Shown here one piece after another: positions 53,539-64,000 of a stretch of DNA of 64,000 bases; within the stretch, counting starts at the first letter, position 1, and every line of letters begins with the position of its first letter. The stretch comes from Romanomermis culicivorax (lineage: Eukaryota > Nematoda > Enoplea > Mermithida > Mermithidae). Under the pieces are notes generated by a model. The model made no database searches, had not been told where the DNA came from, and worked only from the letters and a program-made list of their open reading frames with translations. Location of the stretch: NCBI GenBank assembly GCA_963922205.1, contig CAWUHX010000173.1, positions 1-64,000 of the forward strand. The letters are read 5' to 3'. Made by a program: the position numbers and the translations under genes.

Positions 53539-54559
53539 GACAAATAAACTGATTGACCTACTCATAGTGCTTCACACTTTCAAAATTTCAGGACCCGGGT
53601 ACTTCGTACCCGCGTTCTATATGCAAGTATTTAAAAAGTCAGTGAATGAACGCACTTGATGAAAATTTTCAGAAAACTCAAAGTCTGGGGCATGAGCCTT
53701 GCAAAGTGCTAAGAAACAAAAGTTAGGAAAAATCAATAACACATTTTCTCCAAACGAATGTTACACCTTTAAGCAAATTGTGGTGACCTGATCACGCATC
53801 ACAACTATTTGATTAATCCATTTCCAAACTAGATATCCCACTAGGTCTAGGTTCAACCATCTATACCGGTTCATCATCGTCAGTTTTTATGCTTCTTCGG
53901 TCTTATACACAATGCATCTCTCCAACTTTAATTGTTTTCTTATACTGCATCGAGTGCCAATATTTCACACATTCATAATTTCTCGAAGACTTTTTTGTGT
54001 TTCCATCTCGTGCCTCATTGTCAAAACACATGGAGTTTTTGTTGCTAAAAATATGCTACAGTAATATTTTGAGGGCCGTTGAGTAGGTCCATGCACCGAA
54101 TTAATAAAGGAAAATACGTTTATACAATATCTTGTTGAGACCCGTGTACTCGGGTACCTGAAATACCCGGGTATACTCGGGTACCTGAAATACCCCGGTA
54201 CCCGGTGTGAGGCACTACCTACTCTCATACCTACGGAATCTGGTACATTCATGGGGCTGAGGTAACCAACTTTATAAATATGTAAGCCTAAGCCTGAACC
54301 CTGTGTTTCTTCGACTTTTTGACCACTGGAGTTTATCAAGCCACAATTTTGAGTTCAGAATTGTATCCAGCATCATCGAAACCCCCAAATCAAGTTTTCC
54401 GTGAAAACCGACAAAAAACTTCACAATATCACTGCAAAAAAACATTTAACGTATTCATTTCCCCCCTTATTTAACCCCACATAAATCGATGCCAGATGTT
54501 TGCCGCTATCTAAACTAAAGTTTTCCTGGTGTTTTAGGCCTTCATAGACATGTTCATTT
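53539..54559. repeat. Mostly unassigned; GGGTACC palindrome cluster
   Basis: At 54138-54210 ACTCGGGTACCTGAAATACCC-like units repeat twice and are rich in palindromes, and 'gacccgggtacttcgtaccc' stands at 53592. Together they may be two ends of one element, but a boundary duplication was not found. A short TAAGCCTAAGCCTGAAC patch lies at 54281. No gene is seen. Confidence 0.4.
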
Positions 54560-54965
54560 TGCTGGTATCGCGCCGTGCCGATATCTTAACTTGAATATAC
54601 CCGGAATGGTGAAAGAATTCACATAACTCTATAGAATTGTTTGGGAAGTTCATGTTTTAATCCAATTTTCGGCTACGAATATATTTCTAACAGGATGTAA
54701 AGACTCCCGGAGAAAATTCAGTCGAAAATTGTGAATTTTGGTCGAAACATTGTACCAAAAATGTCGAATTTTTTACTTCAATCAATTAAATATACTAAAA
54801 ACAAGGATTTTAGTTCTAAAACAGAATCCGACTGCACAAAGAGAGAAAATTCATAATTTCTATTCATTATCATTCATCAGTCATCGTCAACCTATAAAGT
54901 TTACTGCGATGGTATACAAATACTATTCAGAGAAAAGTCGATCGCCTTCGGGCCAATGGTTATAA
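54560..54965. repeat. Dispersed repeat I, copy 2
   Basis: Matches 45380-45850 and 57475-57990 in order ('ccaattttcggctacgaata', 'ttggtcgaaacattgtacc', 'cagtcatcgtcaacctataa'). It ends in 'cattgactcagtgcgaagcg', a phrase also found near 60515. Confidence 0.55.
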
Positions 54966-55034
54966 TATTTTTCATTGACTCAGTGCGAAGCGCTCAAAAA
55001 AGTGTGCGTTTTCTGCACATGTGAGAGGGGAGGG

Positions 55035-55285
55035 AGGGTAAACCTATTCTTGGGGGGTATCAACATTTCCAAAATTTTGGTAAGGGGGTCAAAAAACCCC
55101 AAAAAGTCGAACAAATTTCGAGAATTTTCCGCAAAAAGGCCAAAAAACCACTTTTTTCCTCATTTCCAATTTTTCCTGTTTTGGGAATTGGGTATAGGTT
55201 TGACCAAGTTGGGGGTGGGGGTTCCGACATTTGGGTACAGGGTTCGACCAAATTGGGGATGGGTGTCCCTCCAGTTACAGGTATG
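55035..55285 (-). mobile_element. Family B element, long form
   Basis: The right end CCAGTTACAGGTATG, two copies of 'gaccaa.ttgggg', and G-runs as in 10088-10379. The left end is worn. Confidence 0.6.
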
Positions 55286-55344
55286 TTTCTGTCCCTAAAA
55301 CGTCTTAAAATCAAGGAAATTTAGTGTTGGACAAGTCAAAAATG

Positions 55345-55492
55345 TTGTGCCAGCACAAACGCCCAAAATTTTTTGTGCCGAAAACCATGTTTTGGCACAA
55401 AAAACATGGACATTTGTGCCAATTGGCACGAAAAAATACGGACAGTGTTTTTTATGCAGAGATATTTGTGTCAATTGGCAAGAGCATACCTG
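55345..55492. repeat. Family G copy
   Basis: TTGTGCCAATTGGCAC at 55414, a decayed TGTGTCAATTGGCAAG near 55467 and AAATTTTTTGTGCC phrases, like 45039-45340. Confidence 0.5.
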
Positions 55493-55583
55493 GACAAACC
55501 TCATCAGTTCATCTAGTACTAGCCAGCCCAAAAATTGGTTGGTTCCTCAATCGTTTCGGTGTTTTTCATCAAGTCAGACGTGG

Positions 55584-56567
55584 ATAGGGAGCAGAGGTCC
55601 CCAAGGTCGAAAATTTAGGTAGGGGTGAAATTGTAAATTTTAAGGGTAGTACCTGAAATATGCCGTGACCTTTTTTTTTGGTCCCAACTTTTAGCCAAGG
55701 AGGGGGAGTTGTAGTACTGTAACCACATAGAACTTACATAAATGCATTATGCCCCTACTTTATGCTTTTTACAGTCAAAAAACATTTACTATTTCAACTC
55801 CATTTTCCAGCTCCCAATCCTGCAACTTTAATGCACTAATTATACGTACAGAATAGTCACACTTTGAAGACTGTTGTGCCAACTGATTCCTGCACATTTC
55901 AAGAATCGGGCACAACATACGTTTCGAAACATTGTTTCAACCAGCATCTTCAGCAGTATGGGCTTATCCCATCGCTGATTAGGCTTGCAACAGTGCTTCC
56001 AATTGAAAGTCCTGATGCTGAATGTGACTTTAGTATTATTAATCCCATTAGACTATGAACTACGAGTTTGAAACCAAGTACCACTTCTGATCCACGTCAA
56101 CAGACCTCACATGTCTCAACTCATAGCAGGAAAGTATGCCAAAGCTTGGGTAACCATACGCGCACAGAAGACCCAACGCAGAAGCGGAGAAAAGGAAAGG
56201 AGAGCATGAAGAGGCAGAATTTTAAGAACATAATGTTTTTCTTCCCAAGGGGCGATTTTTTGATTAATCACATATACATAAGTCATTATTTCATCTCCCA
56301 ACCCAAAAATCGCTATATGGCACAGAAGTTGCATACTTTCCCATTATCATTTGCTCAATAAATGTGTCAAAAAGAGCAGTGAGTAATTCCTCAGAATCAC
56401 ACATTCTGCAATTTTTCTCGAATTAGTATAACCTACTGGGGAGAGGATGAAGTCTACCAAAATTTTTTGGTATAGTGAGCTGTTTTTATGGGGGTAGTAA
56501 ATGAATTTTCAAATCTAAGACGGGGGTAATACCCCCCCCCCCCCCCATGGGGTGCTCCGATAGGGAG
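55584..56567 (+). mobile_element. Family E hAT element with transposase remnant
   Basis: The element at 55592-56559 (968 bp) has ends CAGAGGTCCCCAAGG and CCATGGGGTGCTCCG, with perfect flanks ATAGGGAG (55584-55591 and 56560-56567). It is the long relative of the 155-180-bp copies at 35029 and 60926. It contains a decayed hAT C-terminal domain. Confidence 0.85.
55864..56058 (+). pseudogene. hAT transposase C-terminal remnant
   Basis: The frame ends IRLATVLPIESPDAECDFSI, then INPIRL and a stop. The pattern A.VLPI.SPDAE..FS..N.I matches the hAT C-terminal dimerisation region, normally ending RGFS.MNRIK. Only this domain is left. It shows family E is a hAT lineage. Confidence 0.6.
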
Positions 56568-57182
56568 CCAGATAATGGTACATTTATATCATGTACAAAA
56601 TAGACATATAATGCAGTCGAACTTGATTCTCAAGCTTATATCAGAGGGTACACACCTTTTAGGACATGTCAGTTTATCTAGCAAATCTGGAAAACCTAGA
56701 AGGTCAGCGGAAACGAAAAGTCAGAAAATTTAAAATAGCACATTCTTGTGCGGTTAGAAAGTCAAAATCTCAGCATTTCTTAATGCAGCGCATTCGTTAA
56801 TTCCCTGGTTGGTAGGTTGATTTCCTGATTAGTGTATTAATTCCAGGGTCGGATTGGGTGGTTGATTGATTTCACAGTTGGTTTGTCCATTGATTTCATG
56901 TTTAGCTGGTTGATTCTCTCATTCAATGATTAGTTGCTTGATTCCCTGGTTGATTGTTTTGCTAATTCCCTGATTGGTTGGTTCATTTCCTGATTTAATG
57001 GTTGATTTCCTGATCTAATGGTTGATTCTGTGATTAGTTGGTTGTCGGATTCTTTGGATGGTTCATTAAAGCGATCAGTGCTTGGCTGGCCACCTAATTT
57101 TCTGATTGGTTGATAACCTGATTGCTTGGTTGATTGATGGATCGTTCCATGATAAGTTGGTTGATTGCATTATTTTCTAGTT
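56568..57182. repeat. GGTTGATTCCTGATT-type minisatellite
   Basis: From about 56800 to 57170 a degenerate unit of 18-22 bp (TTGATTTCCTGATTAGTTGG) repeats. The stretch before it is featureless. No gene is seen. Confidence 0.6.
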
Positions 57183-57334
57183 GAGGTCTGACCAGTTGGT
57201 ATGTAGAGGGGTAAATCTCAAATTTTTGGGGTGGGATACCCAGTTTCACAAAAAAAATTTTGAGTTTCCCAAAAAAGTAGAAAAAAACCGAAAATTTCCT
57301 CAAACAAAGACTAACCCTCCGGTTACAGGTACTA
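57183..57334 (-). mobile_element. Worn family B copy
   Basis: GAGGTCTGACCAGTTGG at the left and CCGGTTACAGGTACTATG at the right, with 'ttggggtgggata' inside. It lacks long G-runs. An old copy. Confidence 0.5.
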
Positions 57335-57474
57335 TGTTTTTAGTGGTTAATGGTCTATCTTCAAATCCTCCATCCTGTTTTTGTTGTCAAAATCGGTCTA
57401 CACACAAAACATGATCTGATGCTGAGAATTAAGTCATCTGGTACCGAAGTCGCCTCATCATTTAAATTTAAAGG

Positions 57475-57990
57475 TCATGCCCAACCTGTTTATCACCTAA
57501 CCGCGTTTATGAGATGAGAAAAACTGTGCGAAAAAACGGTTTACGACTCGAATGGAAATGGAATGCTGCGAAAATTTGAATAATTCTTTAAAATTGTTCA
57601 AAATTGTTAAAATTTTTGTTAATTGTAAATTGTTTTTAAAATTGTTTAAAATTGTCCTTTAAAATTGTTGAAATTGTTTAAAATTGTTTAATTCCATTTT
57701 CGGTTGCGAATATTTTTCTAATTTTTTTAAAAACGACGTAAAGACTCTGGAAAAAAATTTAATCGAAAATTGCATAAATTTTTGGTCGAAATATTGTACA
57801 AACAATATTGACTTTTCTATTTGAATCAATTAAACACAAAAAAAAAGAATTTCAGCTTCAAATTAGGACCAACTGAATTAACAGAGAAAATTCCGTATTT
57901 TCAGGAACTTATCAGTCATTGACAACCCATAAAGTTTGCAGCAACGATACAAATACACTGTTCGAAGAAAATTCGTTCGCGTTCAGGCCA
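57475..57990. repeat. Dispersed repeat I, copy 3
   Basis: 'gcccaacctgtttatc', 'ttccattttcggttgcgaat', 'ggtcgaaatattgtac' and 'cagtcattgacaacccataa' match the other two copies. An AAATTGTT microsatellite interrupts it at 57590-57690. Confidence 0.55.
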
Positions 57991-58134
57991 GACACAAGTA
58001 GGTAACACCGGTTTCTTCCTCGAAGATTTTTCCCACATAGAAATTGAATTCAAAATAACATTTTTCATTTTCCAAAAATTTTCCCATTTTGAAAAAACGT
58101 TTACAGAGTTGTAAAATGAGGAAAAAAATTTTAC

Positions 58135-59679
58135 ATTTTACAGGGTTCATACACAACCTGGAAAACACAGGGAATTTTTTTTCAGGTCTGGAAAACCTGG
58201 AAAACACAGGGAATTTTAAGGAAAAATGTTGAAAATTACAGGAAAATCGTCAAATTTTTTCGCCGCGCTGCGGCGAGTTTTCTTATTCGACTATGCACAT
58301 TGAAAGTGAAATTGCTTAAAATCATCGAGTATTTGAGATCGTTTTTTTTACTTTTCCAACTTCAACTTTCAATGTAGCCTTTAAATTATTATGTCAAAGT
58401 CAATGTTTCAATTGGATTGTAAGGGTAATATTCGAGAAAACATTCAAACTCCTCATTTATGCCAGAAAATTGGAGACTAATCAACAAAATGTTTTCGGCT
58501 ATATAGAGCATTCATATTTGCGAGCGAAAAAAAATCTAGTCTGGACAGGGTTTTTTTAGGTCAATTAGGAACCATGGCTTCTAAAAATTCTGATTGACTC
58601 CTAAAAATTTAGGGGCACAAGCCAACATGGCTTATAAAAATTAGAGCCTAACGACCCTTTTGATTGGGTGAGTTTCCTGTCCGGAGATGTATTCTTATGC
58701 GTTTTTAAGAAAAAATATTAGAAAATTGTCTGGCGCTTCGCGCCGGATTTCAAATCACTTATGATTCTTGTTATCATTTGTGTTGTGCGGTTGGAAAATG
58801 GCGGCCTAGCATACGCTGGCTTATAGCTTTTAAACATCAGCATGTTATGGATGAATGTTTGACCTTGTATTGCTTTTTAACATATTTGACTAAAACCTAG
58901 ATTTTTCTACATTATTTCCACAAAATTATTTTGTGGTTCTTTAGAATTTTCGACTTTCGTGAAGATAACTTTGTGCATTTGGAAAATGATTAAGCGCGGG
59001 ACAATAGCAGAGGTTCGTCTGTCTGAAAAAGTCTTTCAATTCATTGCTGCTTGCCTAATTTCTGAATTGTAGTTTGGCTGAGTGAAAACATGTTGAATTC
59101 ACTGAAAAATTAGACTTTTCAGGCAGGAAATAGATATTAAAAATAGTCATTTTCCAACGATATAGAATATCAAAATCTTAATTTTTTCCGATGCTCTGCA
59201 CCGCATTAATTACCGATATCCGAGTCCGAAGTAAAATATCTATCACACTTTTTTATGGTTTATACGTTGGTTTATATATATCATAAATAATTATGATTGG
59301 TAAATTACTGGCTCTTGATATACGAAAACGTTAGAAAAATTTTTTAACGCTTCCACCAATCAAATGGTGAAAATATTACGATTGATCATCGGTAGCTGCA
59401 TAAGAGTGTGCTGAAAAATTAATTTTCTGACGTTTTAGAGGCCTCGGAATCAAAATTTTTCGGCACTTGGTTGCGCAATAATTTTAAATAAATTTTTTGG
59501 TTCAGAACTCTATTTTTGATGATACTTTAGCTCACACATGTTTCTATTATTCAGTATTTTTCTTTAGTATAGTATATTTCATCATTATAAAAACCTGGAA
59601 AAATTTCATTTGTCAACCTGGAAAACCTGGAAAACACAGGGAATTTTTTTTCTCCAACTTTGTATGAACCCTGATTTTA
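58135..59679. mobile_element. Family H element, long copy
   Basis: The element at 58141-59673 (1533 bp) has ends CAGGGTTCATACACAACC and the complement of CAGGGTTCATACAAAG, with inner CTGGAAAACCTGGAAAACAC repeats. Flanks ATTTTA (58135-58140 and 59674-59679) are identical over 6 bp. Inside: the palindrome CGCCGCGCTGCGGCG (58261), the hairpin GGCGCTTCGCGCC (58732) and a CAGGGTTTTTTTAGGTC end near 58545 like that of 61612. No coding remnant is recognised. Confidence 0.75.
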
Positions 59680-60600
59680 GGTGTAAAACCAAACATTCCT
59701 ACGTTTTCTGAGTCAGTAACCTGCAAAAATGAGGAAAAAATTGAGAAGCGTCTAGTGAGGTCAGTCAAATTGAATTGATGAACGATACATTGATGTTCTA
59801 CAACCTTTGGAAACATAATAACAATAGATTTCTCATGAATTAATCTGCTATCGACATTTCTGTGATTAAGATTTGAGTTATCGAATTTTATTTACTTCGG
59901 CAGGAATAATTTTCGGATTTTCACTTTCTAAAACGCTGGAAAATGAACCACAACGCTGAAAAATAAATTAGAATGAAACTGATAAAGTGTAATTTGCTTT
60001 TCGAAAATTTCGAGTTTTTGTATTCTAGATCGTTGGGAAATGAATCTCTGCAACAAATATTCCTGAATAGAAGTTTTAAAATTGTATTGTGGAATCCTTC
60101 ATCGTCTGTAAATGCAAAATTTCATGTTGAAAACATTTGAAACATTCTAGACCCGAGAGAAAAAAATTGAAAGCATTCATGACAAATTTCAGTTTTCGGC
60201 GAAATACTGACTGTTAACGATTACAAAATTAGAGGAGCTGACTCGATTGATAGAAACTGTTGAGCATTAATTAGTAAGTGGAAGTAGATATTCCGCACCT
60301 GATAGAAAATAATGATTATTGTACCCATGACCGGCGCGAAGTGCCGTAAAATTGTGAGATTTAGACCTTCTAAAGTTCACTAAAATTGATCTTTTCGTTT
60401 CTGAACTCCCCAAAAAAATGTCCCACAATGAAAACCATGCCCGAAATTTTTTTCCTCATTTCTTTTTTTGCCTCAAAAAACCCCATTTTAGGACAAAAAA
60501 CTGTAGTAGGTAATATTATATTCAATGACTCGGCTCGGAGCACTGAAAAAAATTTGCCTTTTCAACCCCTACAATGCTTAAAATTCAAGGTAATTTAGTG
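59680..60600. repeat. Decayed family D interior, inverted
   Basis: 59930-60500 reads like the complement of 40200-40950 ('gacaaatttcagttttcggc', 'tgatagaaactgttgagcat', hairpin ACCGGCGCGAAGTGCCGT at 60331, 'gaaaaccatgcccgaaattt'). It ends near 'aaaaccccattttaggacaa'. No duplication is visible. Confidence 0.55.
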
Positions 60601-60604
60601 TTGA

Positions 60605-60775
60605 ACCATTAAAAAATTTTGTGCCAATTAGCACAAAAAATTTTGAGTGTTTGTTGTGTGTTTTGTGTTGTTGTTGTTTGTTGGCACAAACACTCAAAAT
60701 TTTTTGTGCCATTAATTTTTTGTGTGCTAAAAACCATGTTCTACACAAAAAAATAACACTACTCTACACTTTTTT
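60605..60775. repeat. Family G copy
   Basis: TTGTGCCAATTAGCACAA and inverted GGCACAAACACTCAAAATTT around a TGTTGTTGT stretch form a hairpin-like repeat. Confidence 0.5.
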
Positions 60776-60917
60776 TCGCATCGCAATAATTTTATAGGCT
60801 TTCAATGACTGACAAATGAATAGAAGTTCTGAACTTCCCCTGTACATTCGGTGGGATTCGGATTGAAAACTGTAATTCTTAGTTTAGGTGTTTGGCTTAG
60901 ATACAAAAATTAATATC

Positions 60918-61113
60918 TTTGGTACCAGAGGTCCCCGAGGTCAGATTTTTTAGGTAGGGGTAAAATTGAAAATTTGCGGGGGTAGTGTTGCTAAATGTCC
61001 ACTAAACACATCATTTTGTCTCAAAATTAGGAAGCCAGTGATCAGTTTTAAGGACTTTAGGTAGGGGTAATACCCTTCTGATACCCCTCCCCATGGGGCA
61101 CTCTGGTTGGTAC
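60918..61113. mobile_element. Family E miniature hAT element
   Basis: The element at 60926-61105 (180 bp) has ends CAGAGGTCCCCGAGG and CATGGGGCACTCTG. Flanks TTTGGTAC (60918-60925) and GTTGGTAC (61106-61113) agree at 7 of 8. Confidence 0.8.
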
Positions 61114-61500
61114 AATGCTTCGATCAAAAATTTACGCAACTTCCGATCTAATTTTCTTCGCGAGTGATTCCGAATATTCTAATTCTATGCGGATGTGAAC
61201 AATCATAGACATCCCCAATTTAATCTTTACATCGTTGTTAGTAGTGATGTGCATCGGATATCCGAACGCGTATTTTGAAAAACGGATATCCGAGTGTGAA
61301 AAAACATCCAGATTCCGGATATTTTCACTGTTCGAAAAAGAAGTAAAAGTTACTGAAAGGTTAGGTGCTACATTATTACACAAGGTTTCAGCAACAAAAC
61401 AACAAAATGTTCAAATTATATAAGTGTATATACTGTGCATATACTATTCACTGCATCATATGCAGATTTTTTGGCACGAGTCCCATTAGCATTCGTGCTA
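61114..61500. other. Unassigned; isolated hAT-like end
   Basis: TAGTGATGTGCATCGGATAT at 61242 resembles a hAT terminus and is followed by ATATCCGAA repeats, but no partner end was found. The frames on both strands here are shadows of this repeat. Confidence 0.35.
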
Positions 61501-61824
61501 AATGAAAAAATATTTCAAAGAATCATTTCTCAGATGTTTCAAAAAAACTTGAGCAAGCAATAAAACACTTTCATATTGAAAGAGAAACTAGGCTTGCTAG
61601 ACATGAAAACCCAGGCTTTTTTTAGTCATTTTAGGAGCCTGGGCCCCTAAAAGTTCGGCAATGGCTCCTAAAATTTTAGGTCTAGGAGCCATTTTGGCTC
61701 CTAAAATTTTGTCATATTCATTTAGTATATTATAGTGAATTGTAGCTGTTTTCATTCAATTTTAGATTTGAAGTAAGTGTTTTACAGGCTCTAAAATCAT
61801 AAAACTTCGAAAATTTTCCGGCGC

Positions 61825-62616
61825 TTCGCGCCCATAGTTTTTTTTTAGCAATTTACAAGCCATGGCTTGTTGGACGGACAAAATGGCTTGTAGAATTTTT
61901 GTCCAACAAGCCAAAATGGCTTGTCAGAATTTATTGAGTCATGTGCTTGATCATATCGGATACAGAAAAGATGCATTTTGGTGCATTTTAGAAGGTCATA
62001 ATCTCGAAATTTTCCGGCGCGCCGGTTATAACTCAAATATGCATTATCATTCATTTCCTAGCTCGGGCACTGCTTCTAACATGTCTACCTTCACTTATCA
62101 TTTAATCTTTTAGTTTTAATCATCTTAAAGGTATTATCTCATGTTTTAATTAGTAATCTTCAATATTTCATCTTGATATTTAATGAAGATTCACATTTTT
62201 CCCTTGAAACATTTTTTGAGAAAGATCAATACGTCAAGTCTGTAAACTTTTTGAAGCGATTCTCATGTAATTCAAAGTCGTTATGTTCTTGGATAGTTTG
62301 CTGGAAAATTTTTTCCACAATGCTTGTAGATTAGACTTCGATCAAACTCAAAAATTTCAAAAGTTTCCTGAATTTTAATTAATTAACGGCTCTAAAATGT
62401 TATTGAATAAATGTTGAATGACATCTCTTTTTTGATCGATTGCCATGATGTTCAATATATACATTTCTTTAAAAAATAGTCTAGCATTGGAATTTATTCA
62501 CGTATTATAAAATATTATAAAATTGGCTTGTAAAAATTTGGAATGGCTTGTAAAATTTTAGGTCAACAAGCCACTTGGCTTGTGACTCGTAGGTAAAAAA
62601 AAACCCTGTTCGCGCC
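61825..62616. mobile_element. Element inserted exactly in a GCGC hairpin
   Basis: The element at 61833-62608 (776 bp) has ends CATAGTTTTTTTTTAGC and GGTAAAAAAAAACCCTG, with perfect flanks TTCGCGCC (61825-61832 and 62609-62616), which are the right half of a CCGGCGCTTCGCGCC hairpin. Inside both ends are 'atggcttgt'/'acaagccat' repeats. The middle (61960-62410) is family D-like, with a short GGCGCGCC palindrome at 62014-62025. Confidence 0.87.
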
Positions 62617-63482
62617 CAATCTTTTTATATAATTTTTTTAATTAGTCTATTCACTGTTTCTCTACAAATCAAACTTTCTGGGAAAAAATTCTCGACGAAG
62701 GGAAAAAACATGGGGGTTTCGACATGGAAAAGATGAATTTTGGTGCATTTGCTGCGAAAGAATTCTGGTGATCAAAATCTCAATTTTTCCATTTTTGTTA
62801 CTATTATTTTAAATATGGAGCCGAGTTTGAATTCATGATTATAATGGAATGGAGGTGATTTTCATAAATTTCAAGTTGAATTTGAGCTTGTCAAACTTGT
62901 GAAAGTATGAACATATTTTTCAGTTTGTAAAATGATATAATACATGTTTTCGAACCTTGTATGTTTATCGAATAAGTTATCCTTAAATTGATTTTCCAGC
63001 ATTTAGAGTGTCAAAATCTGAAAAAATCGTTGCATAGTGCCGGAAAGATATAGGAAACAACAGAACAATGAGAACAGAAGCTGCAATTTCAAAACCCTAT
63101 ACTTTTGAGTCGGAAGGAAATGAACTCAAGTGCAATCTTGGATGAAGATTTGTGCAAAATTAAACGAAATATCGCGTTTTTTGCATAAAAAGTTTTCTTT
63201 GCACAAAGGTTTCTAGGCCGATGTTTGTACGTGTGGAAATATGCCTGTAACTGAAAACGCTGGGTGGAAATCAAATTTTGAACAGTGATTTTTTAAAACT
63301 CGTATCAACTGATTGAATATCTACATAATTTAATTATATAGTGCGTTCTACATTGTGTTTCAAGCACGCTTTTCAATATTCTTCAATTAAAAATTTTTGG
63401 CTCCAAAAATTTTAATTTGGCACCTAAAAATTTAGGCCTAGGAGCCATTTGGCTCCTGGTTTTCAAACCAAAAAAAAGCCTG
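62617..63482. other. Interior of the hAT-like element, non-coding
   Basis: AT-rich sequence with family D phrases ('gaattttggtgcatttgctg', 'cagcatttagagtgtcaaaa') and no transposase motif. Confidence 0.45.
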
Positions 63483-64000
63483 TGAAAACCAAGTTATTTT
63501 ATATTTACGTTAACCAGGGTCTAAATAATGGGCAAGAAATCTCAGTCCTAAGACAAAATGATAAATTATTAACAGAAACTGAAGACATCCTAGAAGCTTT
63601 TAATAATTTTTTTTCCTCAGTGTTCACAAAAGATAATAGAATTGAGACTGATTTAAGTTTTAATTCAAATAAAAATAGGTTAGCAGAAAAAAGAATTTCA
63701 GATGATGATATTTTGCTCCAAATTAGAAGATTTAAAAATTCAAATTCGGCGGGACCTGATGGTTTACCAATAATAATATTTAAAAGATTAGCCAATTATC
63801 TAGTCCATCCATTAAAAAAAATTTTTAATATTTCTGTGCTGACTGGGCGCCTTCCAAACATCTGGAAAATAGCTCATGTGACTCCAGTTTTGAAGAAAGG
63901 GATCACGAGTGAAAGTTCCAACTATCGGCCTGTATCTTTAACTTGCGTTTGTTGTAGGATTCTTGAAAAAATCATAAAAGCTCAAGTGACCAACTTTCTT

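Larger units (their letters stand above)
61604..63490. mobile_element. hAT-like element inserted in the LINE
   Basis: The element at 61612-63482 (1871 bp) has ends CAGGCTTTTTTTAGTC and CCAAAAAAAAGCCTG, with perfect flanks TGAAAACC (61604-61611 and 63483-63490). Next to both ends are repeats of 'ggagccattttggctcct'. It contains family D-like sequence with a CCGGCGC hairpin at 61818 and another insertion. Confidence 0.88.
61503..64000 (+). pseudogene. CR1/Jockey-type LINE split by nested hATs, runs off the window
   Basis: 61503-61611 encodes HFSDVSKKLEQAIKHFHI, matching the minus-strand LINE at 26.9 kb. After the insertion, 63491-64000 is open for its whole length (170 codons). It has VNQGLNNGQEISVLRQNDKL, ISDDDILLQIRRFKNSNSAG followed by PDGLP (RT start), then IWKIAHVTPVLKKG and NYRPVSLTCVCCRILEKII, which are RT fingers/palm motifs of non-LTR elements. 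The catalytic FADD lies beyond the window. The open frame suggests this copy is younger than the one at 23.9-27.1 kb. Confidence 0.85.

Overview
The window looks like one stretch of a repeat-rich, AT-rich invertebrate nuclear genome. Three things point to an animal: a three-exon Mff/Tango11-type mitochondrial fission factor gene (1829-4120, +), GT-AG introns, and animal-type transposable elements (Ty3/gypsy, CR1/Jockey-like LINE, hAT, PIF/Harbinger). Degenerate arrays of GCCTAA (TTAGGC on the other strand) around 49.7-50.15 kb and smaller patches elsewhere resemble the nematode telomere repeat, so a nematode or similar invertebrate is possible. That placement is an inference. Apart from the Mff gene I find no intact gene; almost everything else is transposon sequence at different stages of decay, with many elements nested in one another.

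Layout. 0-6 kb: a truncated foldback repeat, a possible minus-strand exon (484-750), the Mff gene with one transposon in each intron, then two inverted-repeat elements. 6-11 kb: poly-G/poly-C foldback elements (family B) and a hAT-like element (6741-8265). 11.1-22.0 kb: a complete but decayed gypsy-type LTR retrotransposon with 596-bp LTRs, a 4-bp target duplication, gag, protease, RT and RNase H, no visible integrase, and a third ORF starting with a DEDDy 3'-5' exonuclease-like domain; a 1.29-kb element is inserted in that ORF. 22-28 kb: a minus-strand LINE split by a hAT with transposase remnants. 28-35 kb: a pair of TG...CA repeats enclosing a minus-strand gag-like SR/RGG-rich reading frame, two tandem tRNA-like units, a LINE endonuclease fragment and other repeats. 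35-38 kb: a possible host exon and a Harbinger-type element with a MADF remnant. 38.9-43.6 kb: a dense nest of family D elements (TIR CACTG/CACCG + T-run, 8-bp duplications). 43.7-50 kb: hAT-like elements, one of them a multi-level nest. 50-64 kb: telomere-like arrays, further hAT-type families, and a second LINE copy that carries two nested elements and runs off the end.

Two signals cut across these families. A GC-rich hairpin (stem CCGGCGC, variable 3-nt loop) recurs more than a dozen times in AT-rich elements. Several unrelated elements also share one design: short terminal inverted repeats followed by inverted arrays of a 10-20-bp satellite. Family letters A-I are labels made up for this annotation. 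Mismatch counts and target duplications were read by eye.
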